From positions 1 to 38,590 of the forward strand of contig JAUSDY010000125.1 of NCBI GenBank assembly GCA_030650395.1: 38,590 nt of DNA. The letters are read 5' to 3'. The notes beneath the pieces are model-generated. The model had not been told where the DNA came from. It saw only the letters and a program-made list of their open reading frames with translations, and searched no databases. The DNA comes from Acidobacteriota bacterium. GTDB lineage: Bacteria; Acidobacteriota; Vicinamibacteria; Vicinamibacterales; UBA2999. The number at the start of each line of letters is the position of its first letter. The stretch's first letter is position 1. The position numbers and the translations under genes were made by a program. Below, piece after piece: positions 1 to 7,128 of this stretch.

Positions 1-230
1 AGCACCAGCCACACGAACGCGCCGACGATGCCGGCGAGGAGGCCGACGATGGCGCCGTCACCGGCGTTGACGGGCTCGGGGTGGTTCTGCTGCATCAAGT
101 ACGCAGCGAGGGCCCCGCCAAAAAGAATCCACGCACAGCAGCAATTGGCGAGGCTGATGACCGGCAGCGCCGACAGCACGCCAATCGCCAGTCCGCCGAG
201 CAGTGCCGGTTGAGTCTTCGCTGGCGCCAT
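1..230 (-). CDS. small membrane protein, 3' end outside the window
   Basis: A reading frame starts at the ATG complement ending at base 230 and stays open to the window edge, giving 76 codons without a stop. The protein starts MAPAKTQPALLGGLAIGVLS and has two hydrophobic stretches (about residues 10-45 and 56-76). These are separated by a short polar loop with QQNHPEP; three adjacent cysteines (NCCCAW) lie near residue 31. This suggests a small two-or-more-pass inner-membrane protein. It lies 31 bp downstream of the inositol-phosphate synthase gene on the same strand, so it may be co-transcribed. I do not recognise a family with certainty. The C-terminus is not visible. Confidence 0.6.
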   Translation of the reverse strand, partial: MAPAKTQPALLGGLAIGVLSALPVISLANCCCAWILFGGALAAYLMQQNHPEPVNAGDGAIVGLLAGIVGAFVWLV

Positions 231-265
231 TCAAGTCCTCAAGTCCTTAAGCCCTCAAGGCCTAA
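231..265. repeat. short tandem repeat of the GAGGGCTT/AAGTCCTC family
   Basis: Units of about 8 bases (AAGTCCTC, AAGCCCTC) run from the stop codon of the inositol-phosphate synthase gene (TAG at 262-264, minus strand) to the start of the small membrane protein. Read on the coding strand this is the same GAGGGCTT family seen at 4667-4703 and 17234-17317. Confidence 0.7.
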
Positions 266-1575
266 TCGTAGTATTCGCGGCCCAGGTGCGTAATCAGATC
301 TTCGCCCTTCATGTGGCGCAGCGTGTTCTTCAGCTTCATCAACTGAATGAAAAGATCGTGTTCGGGGTAGAGATCCTTGGCGTGCATCGGCGCCTTGTAA
401 TAGAACGACAGCCATTCCTGGATGCCCGACAGGCCGGCGCGCTTAGCGAGGTCGAGGAACAACGCCGAGTCGAGCACGATCGGCGCGGCCAGGATGCTAT
501 CGCGGCACAGGAAGTTGATCTTGAGCTGCATCGGGTAGCCGAGCCAGCCCACGATGTCGATGTTGTCCCAGCCTTCCTTGTTGTCACCGCGCGGCGGGTA
601 GTAGTTGATGCGGACCACGTGCGAGATGTCCTTGTAGAGATCGGGATAGAGGTGCGGCTGGAAGATGTAATCGAGCGCCGACTTCTTGCTCTCTTCCTTG
701 GTCTTGAACGATTCGGGATCGTCCAGCACCTCGCCGTCGCGATTGCCGAGGATGTTGGTCGAGTACCAGCCGCGCACGCCGATCAGCCGCGCCTTCAGGC
801 CGGGCGCGATGATCGTCTTGATCAGCGTCTGTCCCGTCTTCATGTCGTTGCCGGCGAGCGGCGCTTTCGTCTTCGCCGCCAGCTCCAGCATCGCCGGAAT
901 ATCAGCGGTGAGGTTCGGCGCCGCATTCGCAAACGGCAGGCCTTCCTTCAACGCCGCGTAGGCGTAGACCATGCTCGACGGAATTGTCTCGTCGCTTTCC
1001 TCGAGGCCCTTCTCGAACGAGGCCAGCGTCTGGTGCACCGGGCCCTCCTTCATGAAGACTTCGGTGCTGCCGCACCACACCATCACGAGGCGCGAGCAGT
1101 TGTGCTTCTGCTTGAACGCGCGGATGTCGGCGATCAGCTGGTCGGCCAGGTCCTTCTTGTTCTTGCCCTTCTTGACGTTGGGGCCCGACAGGCGCTTGAC
1201 GTAGCGCTGGTCGAACACCGCGGCCATCGGCTTGATCGCCTCGAGCTCGGAACGAATCGAATCCAGCAGCGATCGTTCGAGCACGCCCGCCGTGCACGCC
1301 GCGGCGTAGCAGTCGTCTTCGAAGATGTCCCAGCCGCCGAACACGATGTCGTCAAGCTGCGCGAGGGGAACGAAGTCGCTGATCTTGGGCGAGCGGTTGT
1401 CGGTGCGTTTACCGAGACGAATCGTGCCCATCTGTGTGAGCGATCCAATCGGTTTCGCGATGCCCTTACGGATGGCGATGACGCCGGCAATGGTCGTGGT
1501 GCTGACCGCGCCAAGGCCGACTAACAGGACGCCCAGCGTCCCCGTAGCCGGAGCGATTTCTGCTGGCTGTTTCAC
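262..1575 (-). CDS. ino1: inositol-3-phosphate synthase (myo-inositol-1-phosphate synthase)
   Basis: This 437-residue protein matches the NAD-dependent synthases that convert glucose 6-phosphate to 1D-myo-inositol 3-phosphate. Visible signatures are the N-terminal nucleotide-binding loop GVLLVGLGAVSTT (about residues 14-27), GGWDIFEDDCYAAA near residue 80, the GNDMKTGQT motif in the centre, and NILGNRDGEVL followed by a KKSALDYIF segment. The length is typical for the bacterial family. The start is GTG, preceded closely by AAGG; no better in-frame start is seen. It is divergent from the methyltransferase gene, with a 13-bp repeat array between them. Inositol phosphate would feed phosphatidylinositol or other inositol-containing lipids. 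The family call is firm; the use of the product here is inference. Confidence 0.92.
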   Translation of the reverse strand: MKQPAEIAPATGTLGVLLVGLGAVSTTTIAGVIAIRKGIAKPIGSLTQMGTIRLGKRTDNRSPKISDFVPLAQLDDIVFGGWDIFEDDCYAAACTAGVLERSLLDSIRSELEAIKPMAAVFDQRYVKRLSGPNVKKGKNKKDLADQLIADIRAFKQKHNCSRLVMVWCGSTEVFMKEGPVHQTLASFEKGLEESDETIPSSMVYAYAALKEGLPFANAAPNLTADIPAMLELAAKTKAPLAGNDMKTGQTLIKTIIAPGLKARLIGVRGWYSTNILGNRDGEVLDDPESFKTKEESKKSALDYIFQPHLYPDLYKDISHVVRINYYPPRGDNKEGWDNIDIVGWLGYPMQLKINFLCRDSILAAPIVLDSALFLDLAKRAGLSGIQEWLSFYYKAPMHAKDLYPEHDLFIQLMKLKNTLRHMKGEDLITHLGREYYD

Positions 1576-1593
1576 CTTGGAAATATATCACGC

Positions 1594-1677
1594 AGGTTCT
1601 TCACAGGGGTTCCTTACGAGGGTTCCTTACGAGGGTTCCTCACGAGGGTTCCTCACGAGGGTTCCCTACGAAGGTTC
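1594..1677. repeat. 13-bp tandem repeat array, left arm of an inverted pair
   Basis: About six copies of a 13-base unit, consensus GGGTTCCTCACGA, with TTAC and CCTAC variants. It lies in the divergent intergenic region between the synthase and methyltransferase genes. The array at 2221-2272 carries the same unit in the opposite orientation on the far side of the methyltransferase gene. Confidence 0.9.
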
Positions 1678-1689
1678 TATGATGCTGGC

Positions 1690-2238
1690 ATGCTGCTTTT
1701 CAAGATGCTGCGTAGAGGCGGCGGCCGCACGATGGACCCGCTGCAGGTCTCGATGACCGGCGTGCGCATGGGTGAGCGGTTCATTCAAATCGGTTGTGAT
1801 GATCGTTCGCTGCTCGCCGGACTTGCCGCGAAGGTCGGACTCAGCGGCTCCGCGGCGGTCGCGGTATTCGACGAAGCCTCTGCCGGGCGCGCTCGCGCAA
1901 CCGGAGCGAAGGTTGGCGCGTTGATCGACGTGCACGTGATCGCATCAGGCACGCTGCCGTTCGATACCGGCCAGGTTGACATGATGGTCATCGACGACAC
2001 GCGCGCGGCGCTATCATCGCGTCCCGAGGATGTACGTCGGATGATCCTGAGCGAGGCTTTCCGCACGGTCCGCAGCGGCGGACGAATCGAAGCCGTCGAG
2101 AGTATGGGCAAGACGCCGACCACCGTGACCAGCGATCTCGAGCAGGCGGGATTCAAACCAGTACGCATACTTGCTGAAAAAGACGGTTTCCGATTTGTTG
2201 AGGGATTGAAGCCGAACCTTCGTGGGGAACCTTCGTGA
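1690..2238 (+). CDS. class I SAM-dependent methyltransferase-like protein
   Basis: The protein has 182 residues. FIQIGCDDRSLLAGLA (about residues 31-46) looks like SAM-binding motif I, a second acidic strand end lies near VAVFDEA, and LPFDTGQVDMMVIDD followed by AFRTVRSGGRI resembles motifs IV-VI of class I methyltransferases. It is short for the fold, and no substrate-recognition domain is visible. The last residues (about NLRGEPS) and the TGA stop are encoded by the flanking 13-bp repeat, so the original C-terminus may have been replaced. An alternative start exists at 1732, but the 1690 start keeps a basic N-terminus. The gene sits between inverted repeat arrays at 1594-1677 and 2221-2272. 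Substrate unknown. Confidence 0.7.
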   Translation: MLLFKMLRRGGGRTMDPLQVSMTGVRMGERFIQIGCDDRSLLAGLAAKVGLSGSAAVAVFDEASAGRARATGAKVGALIDVHVIASGTLPFDTGQVDMMVIDDTRAALSSRPEDVRRMILSEAFRTVRSGGRIEAVESMGKTPTTVTSDLEQAGFKPVRILAEKDGFRFVEGLKPNLRGEPS

Positions 2239-2272
2239 AGAACCCTCGTGGGGAACCCTCGTGGGGAACCCT
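2221..2272. repeat. 13-bp tandem repeat array, right arm of an inverted pair
   Basis: Four copies of CGTGGGGAACCCT, the reverse complement of the unit at 1594-1677. The array codes for the last residues and the stop of the methyltransferase. Its right edge touches the stop codon (TAA, complement of 2272-2274) of the FHA remnant on the other strand. Confidence 0.9.
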
Positions 2273-2603
2273 TACATCGTCAGCGTTGTTGGATCGTCCG
2301 GGCGTTCGACGATGAACCAGACCTTGACGCTGCCGAATTCGATCTCGTCACCATCATTGAGAACGGTCGGCCCCTTGATCGGCTCGCTCTGCACGCAGGT
2401 GCCGTTCTTAGGTTCGCCTCCACCACAAAGGCGTCGGGCCATAACTGCTCCATCAGCTCCGCTTTCGGCAGCACGCGGGGCCGGGCCTCGATCAGGAGCT
2501 TGAGCAGCTCGAAGGCTTTTGGGGAAAGGTGCCCGGCCACCCCGTCGCGGGTGAGATCCCTGCTCGACGTATCGAGACGGCAATGACCGAACACGTAACG
2601 CAT
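2272..2603 (-). pseudogene. winged-helix / FHA regulator with an internal deletion
   Basis: Two same-strand frames make up one broken gene. The first, from the ATG ending at 2603, reads MRYVFGHCRLDTSSRDLTR and on through LSPKAFELLKLLIEARP to LWPDAFVVEANL. This is the N-terminal part of an OmpR/CadC-type winged-helix domain. The second frame gives PKNGTCVQSEPIKG and LNDGDEIEFGSVKVWFIV, the last third of an FHA phosphothreonine-binding domain. The recognition half of the winged helix and the phosphopeptide-binding part of the FHA domain (including the expected GR and SRxHA motifs) are missing, and the two pieces are out of frame. The join lies near 2410-2420. I infer loss of roughly 100 codons plus a frameshift; the product is unlikely to work. 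Confidence 0.75.
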
Positions 2604-2652
2604 GTAAAAGCCTTAGGCAGCCAAATCCTACCCTAGAAAAACCCTAGGCAAA

Positions 2653-2780
2653 CTAGCGCACCTTGGCCAGCTTACGGACGATGTGCCCGCCGGGCTGGCC
2701 GGTCAGCGTCGTGCCGGGCACCGTTTCGCCGACGTAGATATTGCCGTCCCTGTCTACGGCCACACCTTCGGCCAAAGGAA
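2653..2780 (-). pseudogene. 3' remnant of an NHL-repeat beta-propeller protein
   Basis: The frame reads LAEGVAVDRDGNIYVGE, then TVPGTTLTGQPGGHIVRKLA and a TAG stop. This is the typical last blade of an NHL-type propeller (GVAVDxDGNIYV). About 40 residues remain. The frame continues upstream only into the 7-bp repeat array at 2781-2822, where the homology ends abruptly. A full gene would need several hundred more codons. No start codon or signal peptide is left, so this is a truncated remnant. Confidence 0.7.
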
Positions 2781-2822
2781 GGCAGAAGGCAAAAGGCAGA
2801 AGGCAGAAGGCAAAAGGCAGAA
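2781..2822. repeat. 7-bp tandem repeat array GGCAGAA, left arm of an inverted pair
   Basis: Six 7-base units (GGCAGAA, with GGCAAAA variants) lie at the breakpoint of the NHL remnant. The reverse complement, TTCTGCC, forms the 12-unit array at 3331-3414 on the far side of the four-helix-bundle gene, so the two arrays could pair. Confidence 0.95.
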
Positions 2823-2942
2823 ACTGCCGTGCCTCAAGGGACTTGGGAGCGCAGGAATTCAAATCCCGACAAGCAAGAAGCGGTGATTCGGGCGCGATCA
2901 GGCATTTTAGGACGCGGCATCGGACGTGCGATCGAAGACCGC

Positions 2943-3326
2943 ATGGCCAAACCATTCGACATTCGTGAACGTTCGTTTCTTTTCGCCTGCGACGCAGTCA
3001 ATGCGTACCCCAATACTCGTCTGGAGCCGCGCACTCTCCGTATCTGGTTGCAGTTCTTGGCCGCGGCGACATCCGGTGGTTCTCACCTCGAGGAGGCGGA
3101 AGCAGCGTCCAGCCGCGCGCACTTTGTGACATTGAACCGTGGCGCACTCCGCGAGTTGCGCGAAGCGCATTACTGGCTTCGCCTCATCATCGCAACAAGG
3201 CTTACGGGGCATGGCCATGCCGGCCCGTTGGCTAACGAAGCCTCTGAACTCGTCGCGATAGTTACGACCATCGTCAAAACGGCATCAAGCAAGCTGAACC
3301 GCGGCAGCGCCCGCCCGGGCTCCTAG
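2943..3326 (+). CDS. four-helix bundle protein (23S rRNA-intervening-sequence/S23 type)
   Basis: With the ATG at 2943 the protein has 127 residues and begins [20 protein letters not shown]. Long amphipathic helices follow, with features of the four-helix-bundle family known from ORFs in 23S rRNA intervening sequences: an early F/I-x-x-R-S-F-x-F segment, [18 protein letters not shown], a helix with [14 protein letters not shown] and a final [13 protein letters not shown]. The upstream in-frame extension to 2829 lies in repeat-derived sequence and is not homologous. The family is RNA-associated in some contexts but its function is largely unknown. The gene stands alone between inverted heptamer arrays (2781-2822 and 3331-3414), an arrangement recalling the stem-flanked rRNA intervening sequences. 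Confidence 0.82.
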   Translation: MAKPFDIRERSFLFACDAVNAYPNTRLEPRTLRIWLQFLAAATSGGSHLEEAEAASSRAHFVTLNRGALRELREAHYWLRLIIATRLTGHGHAGPLANEASELVAIVTTIVKTASSKLNRGSARPGS

Positions 3327-3330
3327 GCCG

Positions 3331-3414
3331 TTCTGCCTTCTGCCTTCGGCCTTCTGCCTTCTGCCTTCTGCCTTCTGCCTTCGGCCTTCTGCCTTCTGCC
3401 TTCTGCCTTCTGCC
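3331..3414. repeat. 7-bp tandem repeat array TTCTGCC, right arm of an inverted pair
   Basis: Twelve consecutive 7-base units, ten TTCTGCC and two TTCGGCC, begin 4 bases after the TAG of the four-helix-bundle gene. They are the reverse complement of the unit at 2781-2822. The same unit also occurs inside the DUF1015 gene (17837-17885). Confidence 0.97.
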
Positions 3415-3570
3415 TTCAAGAGGCGACACCCCGTCCCCAAAGCGCCACAGATCGATTGCGGCCTCGGCGCAAAGATTTCGTGAAATATGGCCGAAAAGCC
3501 TGATCATGAGGACATCGGGCAGACCACGACCGGACGGCAAGGCTTTTGCGATAACGCGATTAGCACAGCC

Positions 3571-4668
3571 ATGTTAGGCGCCCTTCCTCCCGACGTGTAT
3601 ACCGCCCGCGATATCGCGGCTGCGGCCGGCGCGTCTGAAGCCCGCGTGCAGGCGCTGCTTGCGCACGGGGAGATCCGCTCGATCGCGGCGCAGCTGCCGA
3701 TCGGCGGCGGGCATCCCGACCTGGCCGAATTCGTCGCGCAGGCCGAGGCCGTGCGCGCCGTGCGCGCGCTTGCCGCGGGGACGACCGTCGGCGTGCCCGA
3801 CGCGATGGGCCTGGGCCGAGAGCTCTTCTCGAACGAGGCGCCAAACGGCCGCGCCACGACCGTGCCCCTGATCGTATCGACCAGCCTTCATGCGCTGGCG
3901 ATCGCAGCCATCCTGTTTATCGCCAGCCTCGGCTTCGCCGTTGCCGACGAGCGCACCGAACCGATCAAGGACGAGCCGATGCGTCTGGTTTTTCTCGTCA
4001 CGCCCGGTCCGGGCGGCGGCGGTGGTGGCGGCGGATTGAAATTCAAGACCCCACCGCCGAAGGCGCTGCGCAAGGGCATCGAGAAGATCAGCAGCCCCAT
4101 CCCGGCGCGCACGCTGCCGCCGCCGATGAGGCCGCAACCGAAACCGCCAGAACCGCCAAAGCCGCTTGAAGCCAAACAGCTTCCGCCGGTGATGGCGCCG
4201 ATCGCCACCAAGCAGGCGGAGCCGCAGGAGCGCGAAGGCGTGCTCGCGAAGGCGCCGGAAGTGCCGCCCAGCCAGGGCTCCGGCGCTGGCGGTGGCGTGG
4301 GCTCCGGACGCGGCACGGGCATCGGCGAAGGCGACGGTGCGGGCCTGGGCGATGGATCGGGCGGCGGCACGGGCGGTGGTCCGTTCCGTCCCGGCAGCGG
4401 CGTCGAGCCGCCGCGCTTGTTGCGCGAAGTGAAGGCGGATTATTCGGACGAAGCGCGCCGCGCCAACATCGAGGGCGAGGTCGAGTTGGAGATCGTGGTG
4501 CGCAGCAACGGCACCGTGGGCGACGTCAAGATCCTGCGCGGGCTGCCCGCCGGCTTGAACGATCGCGCCGTGCAGGCCGTGCGGCAGTGGCGCTTCTCCC
4601 CCGGACGCATGAAGGGTGTGCCGGTCGATGTCGTGGTGCACGTTGGCGTCGAATTCAGACTTCGCTGA
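3571..4668 (+). CDS. TonB-family energy transducer with an N-terminal HTH-like segment
   Basis: The C-terminal about 85 residues ([18 protein letters not shown], then [26 protein letters not shown]) form a standard TonB C-terminal domain, which contacts outer-membrane receptors. Before it come a proline/lysine spacer ([13 protein letters not shown] type) and glycine-rich linkers. One transmembrane helix ([18 protein letters not shown]) lies at about residues 99-123. The cytoplasmic N-terminus is unusual: [20 protein letters not shown] looks like a MerR/Xre-style helix-turn-helix, where TonB usually has a few residues. I chose the start at 3571 because the domain begins there; an in-frame ATG at 3487 would add 28 residues. 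Its receptor partner is not in the window. The TGA stop merges into the repeat at 4667. Confidence 0.85.
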   Translation: MLGALPPDVYTARDIAAAAGASEARVQALLAHGEIRSIAAQLPIGGGHPDLAEFVAQAEAVRAVRALAAGTTVGVPDAMGLGRELFSNEAPNGRATTVPLIVSTSLHALAIAAILFIASLGFAVADERTEPIKDEPMRLVFLVTPGPGGGGGGGGLKFKTPPPKALRKGIEKISSPIPARTLPPPMRPQPKPPEPPKPLEAKQLPPVMAPIATKQAEPQEREGVLAKAPEVPPSQGSGAGGGVGSGRGTGIGEGDGAGLGDGSGGGTGGGPFRPGSGVEPPRLLREVKADYSDEARRANIEGEVELEIVVRSNGTVGDVKILRGLPAGLNDRAVQAVRQWRFSPGRMKGVPVDVVVHVGVEFRLR

Positions 4669-4703
4669 GGGCTTGGGGGCTTGAGGGCTTGAGGGCTTGA
4701 AGG
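4667..4703. repeat. 8-bp tandem repeat GAGGGCTT
   Basis: Four 8-base units (GAGGGCTT three times, GGGGGCTT once) begin within the TGA stop of the TonB-like gene and run to within about 14 bases of the next start codon. Confidence 0.9.
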
Positions 4704-4716
4704 TCAGGGTTTGAAC

Positions 4717-5565
4717 ATGGACACAGTGTTGTTAGCGGTCACGGTGATCTCGCTGGTCGTGGCGCTCGTGATGAGCGTGTCGGCCTGGCGAGTGACGCGC
4801 GACGACAAGCGGCGCTCGGCGGCGCGGATCGCGGCGTTGTCGCTGGCTGCCTCGGAAGGCGCGCGCGGCCAGGCCGTCGAGGCCGAACCGGCACGGGCGC
4901 CATGGGCGCCGGCCCGCCTTTCGGTGGCCAGCACGCCTCGACCCGCACCGGCGCCGCAGGCCGGGGCCCCCGGCGCGGCACCCGCGCCGGGGTGGGAGGA
5001 GATGTTCTTGAACGAGCCGGCGCCGGTTCGCGAGATCTCACACTCGACCGGTTTTCTCAGCGGTACGACGCCAGCGGCCACCACCGGCAGCGGCGGCCGG
5101 CAACACTCGCTGGCGATTGCGGCGGCGGTGCTGTTCGTCGGACTGGCATCGGGCCTCTTCTGGATGATGTCGGGACCGCGTGGCACCACGGCGGCGGCGG
5201 TTGGACCCAACATGCCGCTCGAGCTCGTGTCGCTGCGCCACGATCGGCAGAACGCGAAGCTCGCGGTGTCGGGTCTTGTGCGAAACCCGGTCACGGGCCG
5301 TCCTGTCGAACGTCTATCGGCCGTCGTCTTTCTGTTCGATCAGCAAGGCACGTTCATGACGAGTGCGACCGCGCCGGTGGATTTCATCAAGCTCGGGGTC
5401 GGCGACGAATCGCCGTTTGTCGTGGCGCTTGATGCGCCCGCCAATGTCGCCCGCTACCGCGTCAGCTTCCGGACCGGCGAGGGCGTGGTGCCGCACATCG
5501 ATCGGCGCGGCGCGGCACCGATCGCCACTGGGGCAGAGCAGCCAGTCAGCGTCAAGTTGAAGTGA
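4717..5565 (+). CDS. two-segment membrane protein of unknown function
   Basis: With the ATG at 4717 the protein has 282 residues; a TTG two codons earlier is possible. There is an N-terminal hydrophobic segment (VLLAVTVISLVVALVMSVSA), then an alanine/proline-rich region. A second hydrophobic helix follows near residues 131-150 (LAIAAAVLFVGLASGLFWMM). The C-terminal domain (LELVSLRHDRQNAKLAVSGL, then VRNPVTGRPVERLSAVVFLF) reads like an FxLYD or transthyretin-like beta-sandwich that may sit in the periplasm. It lies between the TonB-like transducer and the VWA protein in the same direction and may belong to one transcription unit. I can assign no function. Confidence 0.7.
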   Translation: MDTVLLAVTVISLVVALVMSVSAWRVTRDDKRRSAARIAALSLAASEGARGQAVEAEPARAPWAPARLSVASTPRPAPAPQAGAPGAAPAPGWEEMFLNEPAPVREISHSTGFLSGTTPAATTGSGGRQHSLAIAAAVLFVGLASGLFWMMSGPRGTTAAAVGPNMPLELVSLRHDRQNAKLAVSGLVRNPVTGRPVERLSAVVFLFDQQGTFMTSATAPVDFIKLGVGDESPFVVALDAPANVARYRVSFRTGEGVVPHIDRRGAAPIATGAEQPVSVKLK

Positions 5566-5580
5566 TCGGGCACTTCTTGC

Positions 5581-5640
5581 CGGGAGGACATTCGTCGTCG
5601 GGAGGGCAGCTCTTGTCGGGAGGACACTTCTTATCGGGAA
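5581..5640. repeat. 18-bp tandem repeat beginning CGGGAGGACA
   Basis: Three 18-base units start with CGGGAGGACA or CGGGAGGGCA at 5581, 5599 and 5617. A partial unit lies on each side. The array fills most of the gap between the membrane-protein gene and the VWA gene. Confidence 0.85.
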
Positions 5641-5653
5641 TACGGAGAGCAAA

Positions 5654-6730
5654 ATGACCAGGAACAGAAGCCGGAGCCCGGTGGTTTGGGCGATCGCCGC
5701 GGGGTTGTTGGCGATTGCCGGCACGAACCCGATCGCGCAGCAACAGGACGGCTTCCGCTTCAAGAGCGGCGTTGAGCTGATCAACGTCACCGCCACGGTC
5801 ACCGATCGATCGGGCCGCTTTGCCGGACGCCTGGGCAAGGAGGACTTCGTCGTCTACGAGGACAACAAGCTCGTGGAGGTCACGCACTTCAGCGCCGAGC
5901 GCACGCCGGTCAGCCTCGGCATCGTCGTCGATTCAAGCGGCAGCATGCAGGGTGAGAAGTGGTCGGCAGCTGTCAATTCCGTCGATCGGTTGCTTCGGAT
6001 GATGTCGGACGAGCTCGACGAGTTTTTCCTGTATCGCTTCAGCGCCAACGCCGACCTGGTTCACGACTGGAGCGAGGATCGCGAACGCCTGAGCTCGAGC
6101 ATCCACCGCATTCACCCCAACGGCGGCACGGCGATGTACGACGCCGCCGCCGAGTCGGTACCGATGGCGCAAAGCGGCAGGAACCGCAAGAAGGCGGTCG
6201 TGATCATTTCCGACGGCAACGACACCAGCAGCCGCGTCGGGGTGTCGGAGGTCAAGCAGATCGTGCGCCAGACCGAGGTGCTGGTCTACGCCATCGGTGT
6301 CGACAGCGAGGGACAACCGACGTTCCAGCGCCCGACGCCGCCGATTCAGCAGCCGCGGCCGCGGCTTCCGATTCCGTTTCCTTTCCCCGGTGGACGTGGC
6401 GGCGGCCGCATCCCGCTGCCCCAGCCATATCCGCCGACCGGCGGCGGTGGCGGCGGCGGCACCTACTCGGTCGGTGGCGCCGGCGATCGCCTCAACGTCG
6501 CCGCGCTGCGCGAGATGACCGACGACAGCGGCGGTCGAACCGAGATCGTCCGCGACTTCCGCGATCTGGATCCCGCGGTCGCGAGCATCGCGGATGAATT
6601 GAGCCAGCAGTACTACCTCGGTTATCCGAGCCCCGGCCTCAAGGACGGACGCTGGCACACCATCCGGGTCGAAGTGCGCGATCCCTCGCTCAAGGTCCGC
6701 GCGCGCAAAGGCTACGTCGCGACGCCTTGA
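5654..6730 (+). CDS. secreted VWA-domain protein (VWFA-related acidobacterial type)
   Basis: The protein has 358 residues. A signal peptide (WAIAAGLLAIAGTNPIAQQ) is followed by FKSGVELINVTATVTDRSGR and LGKEDFVVYEDNK. This lead-in, then a von Willebrand A domain, is typical of the secreted VWFA-related family of Acidobacteria. The metal-ion site DSSGS is intact (D93, S95, S97), with GGTAMYDA and ISDGND further on. A proline/glycine-rich insert (about residues 215-275) interrupts the domain before QYYLGYPSPGLKDGRWHTI. VWA domains of this type bind partners through a divalent metal; the partner here is unknown. Confidence 0.9.
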   Translation: MTRNRSRSPVVWAIAAGLLAIAGTNPIAQQQDGFRFKSGVELINVTATVTDRSGRFAGRLGKEDFVVYEDNKLVEVTHFSAERTPVSLGIVVDSSGSMQGEKWSAAVNSVDRLLRMMSDELDEFFLYRFSANADLVHDWSEDRERLSSSIHRIHPNGGTAMYDAAAESVPMAQSGRNRKKAVVIISDGNDTSSRVGVSEVKQIVRQTEVLVYAIGVDSEGQPTFQRPTPPIQQPRPRLPIPFPFPGGRGGGRIPLPQPYPPTGGGGGGGTYSVGGAGDRLNVAALREMTDDSGGRTEIVRDFRDLDPAVASIADELSQQYYLGYPSPGLKDGRWHTIRVEVRDPSLKVRARKGYVATP

Positions 6731-6816
6731 ATCTGTTGAGCTTGTTGATCTCGTGATCGATTGATCTCTCGGTTGAGCTCTTGATCTTGTGAGCTGTTGA
6801 CCAATCCGTTGATCTA
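6731..6816. repeat. degenerate TTGATCT-type tandem repeats
   Basis: About nine imperfect units of 8-10 bases built on TTGATCT or TTGAGCT run from the VWA stop codon to the point where BON-domain homology begins. Confidence 0.75.
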
Positions 6817-7059
6817 AGGGTCGCGCGCGCGATCTATAGCCACAGCCTGTTCTGGAGTTACGCGTCGATGGCCAACCCGCCCATCCGCGTCGTCGTCAAT
6901 CGCGGGCACGTCACGCTCGAAGGGGTCGTGCAGAGCAACGTCGAGCGCATGCTCGCTCGTTCTCTCGCATCTGGCCTGGGCGCGTTCGACGTGAAGAACG
7001 ATTTGAAGACTGATGCGGAAGTGCGCGAGTCGATGGAGCCGAGAAAAGCCGTTAACTGA
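6817..7059 (+). pseudogene. 3' remnant of a BON-domain protein
   Basis: The frame with an ATG at 6868 gives MANPPIRVVVNRGHVTLEGV followed by VQSNVERMLARSLA and FDVKNDLKTDAEV, the second half of a BON (phospholipid-binding) domain. The same frame upstream reads IYSHSLFWSYAS, which matches the segment preceding this motif in intact BON proteins, back to about base 6817. There the TTGATCT repeat begins, and an in-frame TGA at 6790 lies within it. The first half of the domain and any signal peptide are missing. A short protein from the ATG could still be made (63 residues), but it would lack a complete domain. Confidence 0.7.
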
Positions 7060-7068
7060 TGAAGGGAC

Positions 7069-7090
7069 GGACAAACCTAAAGGTTTGTCC
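7069..7090. repeat. dispersed palindrome, copy 1
   Basis: Perfect 9-base arms GGACAAACC and GGTTTGTCC surround a TAAA loop. An identical 22-base copy is at 36707-36728, also followed by CCACCT and GCGGG. Its size and form are REP-like. Confidence 0.85.
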
Positions 7091-7128
7091 CCACCTTGCG
7101 GGTCTTCACCCCACCTTGCGGGTCTTCA
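7089..7128. repeat. 20-bp tandem duplication at the 3' end of a lipoprotein gene
   Basis: CCCCACCTTGCGGGTCTTCA occurs twice in direct succession (7089-7108 and 7109-7128). On the minus strand the first-read copy encodes the last residues KTRKVG, and the junction supplies the TGA stop. Confidence 0.9.

Noticed and set aside
286-1524. A long plus-strand frame opposite the inositol-phosphate synthase
   Set aside because: Antisense shadow of a well-supported gene, rich in Arg and Val with no domain.
3331-3414. CRISPR array
   Set aside because: Units are 7 bases long and directly adjacent, without unique spacers, and no cas genes are present.
5552-5887. A minus-strand frame with CPPDKK-like cysteine repeats
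   Set aside because: The peptide comes only from the 18-bp repeat between genes, and the rest is antisense to the VWA gene.
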